Assembly: GCF_902459685.1 (NCBI RefSeq)
Contig: NZ_CABPSF010000004.1
Span: 310,001-374,000 of the forward strand
Source: Pandoraea iniqua
Lineage (GTDB): Bacteria > Pseudomonadota > Gammaproteobacteria > Burkholderiales > Burkholderiaceae
Direction of reading: 5' to 3'
Length of the DNA: 64,000 bases
Position 1 is the stretch's first letter. The number at the start of each line of letters is the position of its first letter. Shown here piece by piece: positions 53,085 to 61,727 of the stretch. The notes below the pieces were generated by a model, which saw only the letters and a program-made list of their open reading frames with translations, made no database searches and was not told the DNA's origin. The translations under genes and the position numbers were made by a program.

Positions 53085-54473
53085 ATGGACAAGCACGACA
53101 CCCGGCAGGCGTCAGTCGACGTGCGGGACTTCATCAACGCGGCCCCCGTGTCGCGCTTTCAGATCATGATCAGCGTGATGTGTTTTCTGATCGTGGCGCT
53201 GGATGGTTTCGACATCGCGATCATCGGCTTCATTGCGCCGCATATTCGTGCGGAATGGCAGTTGTCGATGGCGTCGCTCGGGCCGTTGTTCAGCGCGGGA
53301 TTGCTGGGCCTGATGGTTGGGGCGTTCTGTAGCGGGCCGATGGCCGATCGCATTGGCCGCCGCCGGGTGTTGATACTGTCCGTGGCGTGGTTCGGTGCGG
53401 CGAGCGTCGGGGCGGCGCTCGCGCCGAACGTGACGTGGCTCATCGCGCTGCGTTTCCTGACGGGGCTGGGGCTCGGCGGCGCGATGCCGAATGCGATCAC
53501 GCTGACGTCGGAATTCAGTCCCGAGCGTCGCCGGGGCACGCTGCTCACGCTGATGTTCTGCGGCTTCTCGCTGGGGTCGGCGCTGGGCGGCGTGGTGACG
53601 GCGTATCTGGTGGCTGACTACGGCTGGCGCGGTGTGCTGGCGCTTGGCGGGCTGTTGCCGCTGGCGCTGGTGCCGGTGCTGTGGTTTACGCTGCCGGAGT
53701 CGGTGCGGTTTCTGGCGATCCGCCGCGGCACGCAGGCGCAGATCGCCGCGATTCTGAAGCGCGTGGCACCGGCTCGCGTGACGGCGGGGCAACAGTATTC
53801 GGCGTCGGATGACCGGCTGCCGGCGTCGCCGGTGGTGCAACTGTTTCACCGCGACTATCGCCGTGGGACGTTGCTGCTGTGGCTGGCGTTCTTCATGAGT
53901 TTGCTGTTGCTGTATCTGCTCATCAACTGGCTGCCGATTCTGGCCGAGCGTAGCGGGATGACGCTCAAGCAGGCGTCGATGTTTGGCGGGCTGTTGCAAG
54001 GCGGCGGGGTGTTGGGGGCGATCGTGCTGGGGCTGCTGATCGACCGGTTCCATCCGTACAAGGTGGTGGCGGTGGCGTATCTGCTGGGGGCCGTGTGTGT
54101 GGCGTCGCTGGCGGTGGCCGACAACGCTGTGTGGCTGGCGATCGGGATCTTCGTGACGGGGTTCTGCGTGAGCGGCTCGCAAGTCTGCGCGAACGTGATT
54201 GCGTCGGCGTATTACCCGACATCCAATCGTGCAACGGGGGTGGCGTGGGCGCTAGGCATCGGCCGCGTCGGCGCGGTGGCGGGATCGCTGGGCGGAGCGT
54301 TTTTGCTCGCCGCAGGGTGGAGCAACGCGGGGTTGTTCATGATTCTGGCGATTCCGGCGGCGCTGGCGGGGCTGGGGATCTGGCTGGCGGGGGCGAAGCG
54401 GGCGAGGGTGGTGGAGGTGGTGGATGTGGCGGCGGGCGGTGCGCCGGCGGACTTGGCAGCGAAGTCCGTGTAA
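53085..54473 (+). CDS. MFS transporter, aromatic acid:H+ symporter (AAHS) type
   Basis: A 462-aa, 12-helix inner-membrane permease. VALDGFDIAIIGFIAPHI is the AAHS (PcaK/BenK-like) signature in helix 1, motif A is GPMADRIGRRRVL, and FTLPESVRFLAIR is typical of the loop before the central region. These import benzoate, 4-hydroxybenzoate and related acids. AGGAG precedes the ATG. Last gene of the operon; it would bring in the aromatic substrate. Confidence 0.9.
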   Translation: MDKHDTRQASVDVRDFINAAPVSRFQIMISVMCFLIVALDGFDIAIIGFIAPHIRAEWQLSMASLGPLFSAGLLGLMVGAFCSGPMADRIGRRRVLILSVAWFGAASVGAALAPNVTWLIALRFLTGLGLGGAMPNAITLTSEFSPERRRGTLLTLMFCGFSLGSALGGVVTAYLVADYGWRGVLALGGLLPLALVPVLWFTLPESVRFLAIRRGTQAQIAAILKRVAPARVTAGQQYSASDDRLPASPVVQLFHRDYRRGTLLLWLAFFMSLLLLYLLINWLPILAERSGMTLKQASMFGGLLQGGGVLGAIVLGLLIDRFHPYKVVAVAYLLGAVCVASLAVADNAVWLAIGIFVTGFCVSGSQVCANVIASAYYPTSNRATGVAWALGIGRVGAVAGSLGGAFLLAAGWSNAGLFMILAIPAALAGLGIWLAGAKRARVVEVVDVAAGGAPADLAAKSV

Positions 54474-54642
54474 ATCGATGGGATCGTACTCGGGACGTTG
54501 GGATACTGGATACAGCCTAATATATACTCGCGATGGTCTTGTGCGATCTATCGCAGAACATCGGCTGCATTCTGTTGCAAGTCCGCTTTCGTCCAACCCT
54601 CATCCAACGTCTACTGTGAATACGGTCTCTGAATCTCCGGCG

Positions 54643-55317
54643 ATGCTGAGTAAATCGAGTCATCTTTTCGATCAGGTCCACGACCGTCTGTGGGACCTGA
54701 TCATCAAAGGTGAGGTCCAGCCGGGAGAGCGTCTGAAAGACGTGGAATGGGCGGGCAAGCTGGGGGTGAGCCGGACGCCGGTCAGAGAGGCGATGCGCAA
54801 GTTGCAGCAGGAGGGCGTTTTGCTGCCGCTGTCCGCTGGCGGTTATCAGGTGAAGAACGTCAGCAACCGCGACATGGAGGAGTTGTACACCTGCCGTGCC
54901 GCACTGGAGCAGTTGGCGACACTTGAAGCTTCGCGCAGGTTGACGCAGGCCGACGCCGACAATCTCACGCGTATTCTCGCGCTCACCGACGCGGCGCTTT
55001 CGCGCAATGAGATCGATGAAATCTTTCGGCTCAATAGCGAATTCCACAAGGCCATCTTCGAATTCGCCGCCAACAATCACCTGATTTTCCTCTGGGAATC
55101 GCTGAACAAACTGGTGCTGTTCTACCGCTCGGCGCTGTTAAACAAGGTGAAACAGCGTCCTGAGTTGTCTGACGCGTATCTGAAGCGGCTCGCCGCAAAG
55201 CAGGATGCGCATCGGAGCATCGTAAAAGCGATGGTGGAAAAACGGCATACGACGGCGGCGGAATTGATGGAAGCGCATGTGCTGGCGAGCATCCAAGAAC
55301 TGGCCCAGTCGTCGTAG
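54643..55317 (+). CDS. GntR-family regulator (FadR/VanR type)
   Basis: A 224-aa regulator with an N-terminal winged helix-turn-helix (VQPGERLKDVEWAGKLGVSRTPVREAMRKL) and an FCD ligand-binding domain (from about 80; HKAIFEFAANNHLIFLWESL). FCD sensors bind carboxylic acids. It follows the aromatic operon in the same direction after a 170-base gap that holds an AT-rich stretch (CCTAATATATACTC), likely its own promoter. It may be a second controller of the operon. The start at 54643 gives the usual short N-terminus; a GTG 27 bases upstream is the alternative. Confidence 0.88.
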   Translation: MLSKSSHLFDQVHDRLWDLIIKGEVQPGERLKDVEWAGKLGVSRTPVREAMRKLQQEGVLLPLSAGGYQVKNVSNRDMEELYTCRAALEQLATLEASRRLTQADADNLTRILALTDAALSRNEIDEIFRLNSEFHKAIFEFAANNHLIFLWESLNKLVLFYRSALLNKVKQRPELSDAYLKRLAAKQDAHRSIVKAMVEKRHTTAAELMEAHVLASIQELAQSS

Positions 55318-55351
55318 ACCTTCGGCGTGACGACATCGGCGATCGCTATTA

Positions 55352-55383
55352 ACAAGGCCCCGGACGTAATTCCGGGGCCTTGT
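55352..55383. terminator. Hairpin between gntR and pntB
   Basis: ACAAGGCCCCGGA pairs perfectly with TCCGGGGCCTTGT around CGTAAT; a weak T stretch (ATTTG) follows. It lies between convergent genes. Confidence 0.8.
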
Positions 55384-55402
55384 CGATTTGTGACACCGCT
55401 CG

Positions 55403-56845
55403 TCAGGCGACTTGTTTGACCATCTCTTCGACCACCTTCTTCGCGTCGCCGAACACCATCATCGTCTTGTCGAGATAGAACAGTTCGTTATCCAGCCCGG
55501 CGTAACCGGCGGCCATCGAACGCTTATTTACGATGATCGTCTTAGCCTTATAGGCTTCGAGAATCGGCATACCGGCAATCGGCGATTGCGGATCGTTCTT
55601 GGCCGCCGGGTTCACCACGTCGTTCGCGCCGAGCACGAGCACCACGTCCGTCTGACCGAATTCGCCGTTGATCTCGTCCATTTCCAGCACTTGATCGTAG
55701 GGGACTTCGGCTTCTGCGAGCAGCACGTTCATGTGACCCGGCATACGACCGGCCACCGGGTGAATGGCGTAGCGGACCTGCACACCTTTTTCGGTGAGCT
55801 TGTCAGTCAGTTCCTTGAGCGCATGCTGTGCGCGCGCCACGGCCAAGCCGTAGCCCGGCACGATCACGAGCGATTCGGCGTTGCTCATCAGGAACGCCGC
55901 GTCATCAGGCGAACCCGATTTCACCGGACGTTGCTGCTGTTCGCCGCCTGCGGCCGCAGCACCTGCCTGTGCGCCGAAGCCGCCGAGAATCACGTTGAAG
56001 AACGAGCGATTCATCGCCTTGCACATGATGTACGACAGAATCGCACCCGACGAGCCGACCAGCGAGCCCGCGATGATGAGCATCGGGTTATTCAGCGAGA
56101 AGCCGATACCGGCCGCGGCCCAGCCCGAGTACGAGTTCAGCATCGACACAACCACCGGCATGTCGGCGCCGCCGATCGGGATGATGATCAGCACACCCAG
56201 CACGAAGGCGATGGCGGCCATCAGGATGAACGGCAGCCAGCTTTGCGACAGGAAGAAGATCACGCCGAAGCCGAGCATGGCGATGGCGAGCAGCAGGTTG
56301 ATCGTGTGCTGCCCCGTGAACTGCACCGGTGCGCCCTGAAACAGGCGGAACTTGTACTTGCCCGAGAGCTTGCCGAAGGCGATGACCGAGCCCGAGAACG
56401 TGATCGCGCCGACGAACGTGCCGATGAACAGCTCGATACGGTTACCCGGCGGCAGCAATGTTTCACCGGCCGGCACGATGCCGAACGCGGCCGGTTCTGC
56501 AACGGCGGCCACTGCGATACAGACGGCGGCCAGACCGATCAGCGAGTGCATGGCTGCGACCAGTTCCGGCATCTTCGTCATCTCGACCTTGCGAGCAACG
56601 TATGCACCGATGCCGCCACCCACGACGAGACCCGCGAGGATCAGACCGAGGCCCGAATAGTTGCCGCCCGAGAGCCTGCGCAACTCGTAAATCAGGGCGA
56701 TCGTGGTGACGGCCGCGATGGCCATACCGATCATGCCGAACGCGTTACCGCGCCGCGCCATCTTCGGGTTCGACAGGCCCTTGAGCGCCTGAATGAAACA
56801 GATCGACGCGACCAGATAGAGCAACGTGACGAGATTCATGCTCAT
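55403..56845 (-). CDS. pntB: NAD(P) transhydrogenase subunit beta
   Basis: The NADP(H)-binding subunit of the proton-translocating transhydrogenase, which makes NADPH from NADH using the proton gradient; inner membrane. The 480-aa protein has about nine N-terminal helices and a C-terminal NADP domain with the [17 protein letters not shown] loop and [15 protein letters not shown]. Length is normal. It overlaps the preceding pntAB gene by four bases. A terminator hairpin follows. Confidence 0.96.
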   Translation of the reverse strand: MSMNLVTLLYLVASICFIQALKGLSNPKMARRGNAFGMIGMAIAAVTTIALIYELRRLSGGNYSGLGLILAGLVVGGGIGAYVARKVEMTKMPELVAAMHSLIGLAAVCIAVAAVAEPAAFGIVPAGETLLPPGNRIELFIGTFVGAITFSGSVIAFGKLSGKYKFRLFQGAPVQFTGQHTINLLLAIAMLGFGVIFFLSQSWLPFILMAAIAFVLGVLIIIPIGGADMPVVVSMLNSYSGWAAAGIGFSLNNPMLIIAGSLVGSSGAILSYIMCKAMNRSFFNVILGGFGAQAGAAAAGGEQQQRPVKSGSPDDAAFLMSNAESLVIVPGYGLAVARAQHALKELTDKLTEKGVQVRYAIHPVAGRMPGHMNVLLAEAEVPYDQVLEMDEINGEFGQTDVVLVLGANDVVNPAAKNDPQSPIAGMPILEAYKAKTIIVNKRSMAAGYAGLDNELFYLDKTMMVFGDAKKVVEEMVKQVA

Positions 56846-57240
56846 TGCTTGTTCCCCTCAGCCGTGTCTACGGCCGCTTCGCTTAACGCGCCGCTATGCG
56901 GCGCATTAGCCTTCGACGAGGCTCCGCTCCGCTCCGCCTTAACAGGTGTTTTATCCTTCTTTTTGAACATCTCGAGCATGCGCTGCGTGACGAGGAAGCC
57001 CCCGAACACGTTCACCGCTGCCAGTGCCACCGCCACGACACCCATCGTCTTGCCCAGACCGCCTTCGGTCAGGCCAGCCGCGAGCATGGCACCCACGATC
57101 ACGATGGCCGAAATGGCATTCGTGACCGCCATCAGCGGCGTATGCAGCGCCGGTGTGACGTTCCACACCACGTGATAGCCGACGTACACCGCCAGCACGA
57201 AGATGATCAGATTGATCACCGTGTGATTGATCATTTCCAT
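56842..57240 (-). CDS. pntAB: NAD(P) transhydrogenase membrane subunit (alpha part 2)
   Basis: A 132-aa membrane subunit matching the C-terminal part of E. coli PntA, encoded separately. Three helices ([55 protein letters not shown]) are followed by a 40-residue charged tail. Split alpha subunits are usual in betaproteobacteria. It lies 15 bases after pntAA. Confidence 0.94.
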   Translation of the reverse strand: MEMINHTVINLIIFVLAVYVGYHVVWNVTPALHTPLMAVTNAISAIVIVGAMLAAGLTEGGLGKTMGVVAVALAAVNVFGGFLVTQRMLEMFKKKDKTPVKAERSGASSKANAPHSGALSEAAVDTAEGNKQ

Positions 57241-57255
57241 TCTTGTGTCTCCCCC

Positions 57256-58386
57256 TTAGGCGGCGCGCAGGACTTGGCCGTCGCGGCACATCAGGCACGC
57301 GGCGACGATGTCGTCGTTGGTATCGATGACGAGCTTGTTTTCCTTGTCGATCACCAACTTGAGGAAGTCGAGCACGTTGCGCGCATACAGGGCCGACGCG
57401 TCAGCCGCGACCATGCCAGCGAGGTTGGTGTAACCGGCAATCGTCACGCCGTGCACCTTCACGATCTCGTCGGCCACCGACAGCGGGCAATTGCCGCCGC
57501 CGTTGGCGCCACGCCCTGCGGCGAGGTCGATGATGACCGAGCCCGGCTTCATGGCTTTGACGGTGTCTTCTGCGATCAGCGTCGGCGCAGCACGGCCCGG
57601 GATCAACGCGGTGGAGATGACGATGTCCGCTTGCGTGAGACGCGTATGCACGAGCTGCGATTGACGTGCGAGCCAAGCCGCAGGCATCGGGCGGGCATAA
57701 CCGCCCACGCCCTTAGCGATCTCGCGTTCTTCATCGGTTTCGAACGGCACGTCGATGAACTTCGCGCCGAGCGATTCGATCTGTTCCCGAACCGCCGGAC
57801 GCACGTCCGACGCTTCGATCACCGCGCCCAGACGCTTGGCCGTAGCGATGGCCTGCAAGCCGGCAACGCCAGCGCCCAGCACGACGAGACGCGCGGCTTT
57901 GACCGTACCGGCCGCCGTCATCAGCATCGGCATGAAACGCTGATACAGATTGGCGGCCAGCATCGCAGCCTTATAGCCGGCAATGTTGGCCTGTGAAGAC
58001 AGCACGTCCATGCTTTGCGCACGCGTGGTGCGCGGCGCGGCTTCCAGTGCGAAGCCGATGATGCCGGCGGCCGCCATGCGGGCGTTGTTCTCGGCATCGA
58101 ACGGGTTGAGCATGCCGACCACGGCCGCGCCACGCGCGATCTGGCCGACTTCGGGAATCGACGGTGCGCGTACCTTCAGCACGAGTTCCGCGCCGAATGC
58201 GTCAGCTGCGCTACCGGTCGCGGCACCCGCAGCGACATACGCCGCATCGGGGACGCTGGCCGAATCGCCTGCACCTCGCTCTACGGTGACGCGATGCCCT
58301 GCGCCTACCAGCTTCTTCACCGTTTCCGGTGTGGCCGCGACACGGGATTCGCCGCCGACCGTCTCCTTCGGAATGCCAATATGCAT
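57256..58386 (-). CDS. pntAA: NAD(P) transhydrogenase subunit alpha part 1 (NAD-binding)
   Basis: The soluble NAD(H)-binding subunit, 376 aa. MHIGIPKE at the start is typical of the AlaDH/PntA superfamily. The Rossmann motif GAGVAGLQAIATAKRLGA, the RQDVR-like contact region and the mobile-loop stretch EDTVKAMKPGSVIIDLAAGRGANG are visible. First of three transhydrogenase genes, 42 bases downstream of the RidA-like gene. Confidence 0.95.
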   Translation of the reverse strand: MHIGIPKETVGGESRVAATPETVKKLVGAGHRVTVERGAGDSASVPDAAYVAAGAATGSAADAFGAELVLKVRAPSIPEVGQIARGAAVVGMLNPFDAENNARMAAAGIIGFALEAAPRTTRAQSMDVLSSQANIAGYKAAMLAANLYQRFMPMLMTAAGTVKAARLVVLGAGVAGLQAIATAKRLGAVIEASDVRPAVREQIESLGAKFIDVPFETDEEREIAKGVGGYARPMPAAWLARQSQLVHTRLTQADIVISTALIPGRAAPTLIAEDTVKAMKPGSVIIDLAAGRGANGGGNCPLSVADEIVKVHGVTIAGYTNLAGMVAADASALYARNVLDFLKLVIDKENKLVIDTNDDIVAACLMCRDGQVLRAA

Positions 58387-58428
58387 GGTTATTGTCTCGG
58401 GGTCTGGGCCCCTGTCGTGTTGTAAAAC

Positions 58429-58809
58429 TCAGGCCGTCACAGGCCCGTCAGTGCCGAATGCCTTTTGGCCCACGGCGAAGACCTGAAGCGCGAACTGCGA
58501 TGAGGCAGGCGTTGCCTGCACGCAGGCGCGTGCCGGCGCGACGCCGGCGGGAAGCCAGTCGCCCCATGCGCGATTGATTTCCTCCAGATGCTCGAGGTCT
58601 TTGACGAACAGCACGGCGAGCAGCATCGACGAGCTATTCCCGCCCGCAACTTCAAGATACTTCTCGACCTTGTTCATGGCCTCGAGCGTCTGATCGTAGG
58701 CAGACGCGGCAGCATTGTCGGGGACTTGCCCCGATACGAAGATGAACGAGCCCGACGCGACGGCCTTGCTCAGTTTTTCAGTGGTGTTGAATCGTTCGAT
58801 AGGAAACAT
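58429..58809 (-). CDS. RidA-like (YjgF/YER057c/UK114) protein
   Basis: A 126-aa protein of the RidA superfamily (trimeric; imine/enamine deaminases in the RidA group). GSFIFVSGQVP and VAPARACVQATPA match family blocks, with the usual substrate-arginine in PARAC. The Glu that follows in true RidA (VEIE-type block) is replaced by FALQVF, so it belongs to another Rid subgroup and may not be a 2-aminoacrylate deaminase. It lies 10 bases after the GST gene and 42 bases before pntAA, so it is probably in one transcript with them. Confidence 0.85.
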   Translation of the reverse strand: MFPIERFNTTEKLSKAVASGSFIFVSGQVPDNAAASAYDQTLEAMNKVEKYLEVAGGNSSSMLLAVLFVKDLEHLEEINRAWGDWLPAGVAPARACVQATPASSQFALQVFAVGQKAFGTDGPVTA

Positions 58810-58819
58810 ACGGGTTCTC

Positions 58820-59485
58820 TTACAGGGGAGCGTTCAAAACGTAGGTCTGGTAAGCCGGGCGCACGCTAAGCGCCTCGTGCCAGCGGGTCAGATTTCGCGG
58901 GATGCCGGCATGTGGGGCCATGCCGTGCCAGCGATGAATTGCGGGCCCCAGCGCATAGTCGGCAACGCCGGGGCGGCCGCCGCCGATGAAGTGAGCGGCG
59001 TCCAACTGATCTGCGAGGATCTTCCATAGCGCGGTTGCCCGGTGCCAGTGGTGCTCGGCGGTTGCGGCAGGCAAGGGCTTTCCGCGCTTGGTATGCCCCC
59101 AAAGGGCGGTCATGTGACTGCCGATTTCGGTGCCGTACCAATCCATCCACCGGTCCTGCAATGCGATGTGGCGGGCATCGTCGAGACCTTGTCCATAGGC
59201 GCGAACGAGATATCGGACGATGGTGTTCGACTCCCAGACGACAAACGGACCGTCTTTGAGTACGGGTACGAGGCGGTTGGGATTCAAGGCGAGAAATTCG
59301 GGCGTGTCCAATCCGCCGCTTTGACCACCGGCAGGAATGTGCCGCACAGGTATCGCCAGATCGGCCGCGCAGAACAGCACACGTTGAACGTTCAGCGAGT
59401 TGAGTCGGCCCCAGACAGTCACGAATTCGGATGTCGAAGGGGGCAGGGAGGTAGCTTGCATAGCAGGTGTTCGGGCAAGGGTCAT
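58820..59485 (-). CDS. Glutathione S-transferase family protein
   Basis: A 221-aa GST: N-terminal thioredoxin-like domain (residues about 15-95; VTVWGRLNSLNVQRVLF, the cis-Pro motif RLVPVLKDG, the glutathione-binding ESNTIVRYL) and C-terminal all-helical domain with the capping motif GGGRPGVADYALGPAIHRW. The active Ser/Tyr/Cys near SLNVQR is typical of the Ser-type. It begins in the stop of the tam gene (ATGA). Substrate unknown. Confidence 0.88.
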   Translation of the reverse strand: MTLARTPAMQATSLPPSTSEFVTVWGRLNSLNVQRVLFCAADLAIPVRHIPAGGQSGGLDTPEFLALNPNRLVPVLKDGPFVVWESNTIVRYLVRAYGQGLDDARHIALQDRWMDWYGTEIGSHMTALWGHTKRGKPLPAATAEHHWHRATALWKILADQLDAAHFIGGGRPGVADYALGPAIHRWHGMAPHAGIPRNLTRWHEALSVRPAYQTYVLNAPL

Positions 59486-60252
59486 CGGGTTGCGACGATG
59501 AAAAGTCGCGGAAACGGCAGCACTACGGTGCCGTCGGGTAAGGCGGGGTAGGCCTCGGCGATGCGTGCCTCGTACTGGCCTAGAAAGTCGGTGCGTTCGG
59601 TCTCGGTCAGCGCATCGAGATAGGGACGCAGACCGCTCCCCTTGAACCACTCGACGGCTGCGGACGAGCCGCCCGTCAAAATGTGGTGATAGGTCGTGCG
59701 CCAGATGTCGACTTGGGACGCGACGCTGCGCAGCCGCGTGTAGTACCACGTCGCGTCCGGCAGCGGGGCACGTGCTGCGGCGGCTCGCTGCAACTTGTCG
59801 GCCCACGCAGACGCGGCCGCGACCTCGCGCATCAACCGGTGTGCCGGTTCGTCGAGGTTGTCCGGCATTTGCAGCGCAAAGCTGCCGCCCGGCGCGAGTA
59901 TCGAGGCGATCTTCGGCAGGATGTGCGCGTGATCCGGCACCCACTGGAACACGGCGTTGGCGAGAATGACGTCGCATGGCGCCGTTGCCTGCCAAGTGTA
60001 GATGTCCGCGAGCTCGAATCGAGTCGTGGAGAGCCGCTTGCGCGCGGCTTCCACCATGTCGGGCGAATTGTCGAGCCCCAGCACGTCTGCCGTCGGAAAA
60101 CGCTCGATGAGCACTTCCGTCGAGTTGCCCGGGCCGCAGCCGAGGTCGACGACAAACGCTGCCTCGGTTGTTGGAACGGCAGACAGCAGATCCCGCACGG
60201 GACGGGTGCGCTCGCGTTCAAACTGCGAGTACTGCTTCGATGACCATGTCAT
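59482..60252 (-). CDS. tam: Trans-aconitate 2-methyltransferase
   Basis: A 256-aa SAM-dependent methyltransferase that methylates trans-aconitate, a spontaneous isomer that inhibits aconitase. Signature stretches are WSSKQYSQFERERTRPVRDLL (usual WNPxxYxxFxxxRxRPxxDL), VVDLGCGPGNSTEVL, DNSPDMVEAARKRL and DVILANAVFQWVPDH. Length matches the E. coli enzyme. It heads the run tam-gst-ridA-like-pnt; the gst start overlaps its stop. Confidence 0.93.
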   Translation of the reverse strand: MTWSSKQYSQFERERTRPVRDLLSAVPTTEAAFVVDLGCGPGNSTEVLIERFPTADVLGLDNSPDMVEAARKRLSTTRFELADIYTWQATAPCDVILANAVFQWVPDHAHILPKIASILAPGGSFALQMPDNLDEPAHRLMREVAAASAWADKLQRAAAARAPLPDATWYYTRLRSVASQVDIWRTTYHHILTGGSSAAVEWFKGSGLRPYLDALTETERTDFLGQYEARIAEAYPALPDGTVVLPFPRLFIVATR

Positions 60253-60339
60253 GGCGATAAAAGGAGAGTCGTGATCGGAGAAAGAGCCGCAACCGAGCGG
60301 GGCAGGGCGCGTTGACGCCCATGCCCCGGTCCCGGCCGA

Positions 60340-61668
60340 TCAGCGCATGGCGCTTTGATTGGAGGCGAGCCCTGCGGGGTGCTCGATCGGCGATGCCGAC
60401 ACGCTCGATACGAGCTGCGCCCCGGGTTGCGCGGCTTCCTTGGTGGCGCGTTTCGCCTCCCACTTGGCGAGCGCGGCGGCAGCGACGCCATTACCGAGCA
60501 GATTCGTGACCGTGCGGCCCATGTCTACGAAGATATCGACGGCGAGCAGCAGCACGACGCCTTCCACGGGAATGCCGAACGTCGGCAGCATTGCGGTGAG
60601 AATCACGAGCGAGCCGCGCGGCACGCCGGCGCTGCCCTTGCTGGCAATCAGCATGACCAGCAGCATGCCCAATTGCTGCGAGAGGGTGACGTCGATGTGA
60701 TAGGCCTGAACGAGGAAGATGGTGGCGAATGTCTGATACATCATCGCGCCGTCGAGATTGAACGAGTAGGCCAGCGGAAGAATGAACGTGCTGATCTTGC
60801 GCGGCACGCCGAACTTCTCGAGACGTTCGAGCAACTTCGGTAACGCGGCTTCGCTGCTTGCCGTCGAGAACCCGACAAGCAGCGGCTCACGCAGCGATTT
60901 GATCAGCTCGAAAACCTTTCGGCCGAGAAACGCATAGCCTGCACAAATGATCAACATCCCCAGCAGCAGGAAGCCGCTGTAGACACCGCCGACAAACTTT
61001 CCGTACACGAGCAACACCGAAATGCCGTGCTGGGCAATGGCGGCGGTCACGGCGGCGAATACGCCGACCGGTGCGAAATACATGACGTATCGGGCCATTT
61101 TCATCATGACCTGAAACACGTCCTCGAGCACCGGGACCAGCGATTTGGTGCCGTTGGCTTTACATACGGCAGACAGACCGAATCCGAAGAACACCGAGAA
61201 CAACAGGATGGCCATGATTTCGTTCTGTGCCATCGCTTGCGCAATGCTCTGCGGCACGATTTTCGCCACCATCGCCTTCATGCTGAACACGGCGCCATTG
61301 AACTCGACCGGCACGCCGGAGTGCGGCATTTTCACGCCGTCGCCCAGACCGTAGAGGTTGGATAGCGTCATGCCGAGACCCAGCGACACGAACGACGCGA
61401 TGACGAACCACAGCATGGCCTTGCCGCCAATGCGCCCCAACTCCTTGGGGCCGTCGCTGTTCGTCATGCCGGTGACAATGCCGCTGAACACGAGCGGCGC
61501 GATCACCATCTTGATGAGACGAAGGAACACATCGGCCACGACGCTGAAGCCGTCGGCGATTTCTTTGTTCTTCGCACCCGGCGGAATGTAGATGTTGATC
61601 AGGTATCCCGCGACCACGCCCAGAATGAGGCCGATGAATATGTAGGTTGAAAGATGATGACGCTTCAT
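60340..61668 (-). CDS. Dicarboxylate/amino-acid:cation symporter (DAACS, DctA/GltP-like)
   Basis: A 442-aa inner-membrane secondary transporter with about eight helices and two re-entrant loops. Family marks are FLRLIKMVIAPLVFSGIVTG, the loop serines ASSEAALPKLLERL (usual SSSEATLP) and the substrate-binding YSFNLDGAMMYQT. It transports C4-dicarboxylates or acidic amino acids. It follows the PrpF-type gene by 59 bases, so it likely imports the substrate of the OCD/PrpF enzymes. The next gene, tam, is 87 bases further. Confidence 0.9.
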   Translation of the reverse strand: MKRHHLSTYIFIGLILGVVAGYLINIYIPPGAKNKEIADGFSVVADVFLRLIKMVIAPLVFSGIVTGMTNSDGPKELGRIGGKAMLWFVIASFVSLGLGMTLSNLYGLGDGVKMPHSGVPVEFNGAVFSMKAMVAKIVPQSIAQAMAQNEIMAILLFSVFFGFGLSAVCKANGTKSLVPVLEDVFQVMMKMARYVMYFAPVGVFAAVTAAIAQHGISVLLVYGKFVGGVYSGFLLLGMLIICAGYAFLGRKVFELIKSLREPLLVGFSTASSEAALPKLLERLEKFGVPRKISTFILPLAYSFNLDGAMMYQTFATIFLVQAYHIDVTLSQQLGMLLVMLIASKGSAGVPRGSLVILTAMLPTFGIPVEGVVLLLAVDIFVDMGRTVTNLLGNGVAAAALAKWEAKRATKEAAQPGAQLVSSVSASPIEHPAGLASNQSAMR

Positions 61669-61727
61669 GTCTGTCTCCGGAAACGTTGTTTGCGCGCGGC
61701 CGGACGTCTTGCCGGCCCCGGGCGTGT

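Noticed and set aside
55412-57175. A 587-codon plus-strand frame opposite pntB
   Set aside because: Shadow frame; low-complexity His/Arg/Asp composition, and the minus strand is clear pntB/pntAB.
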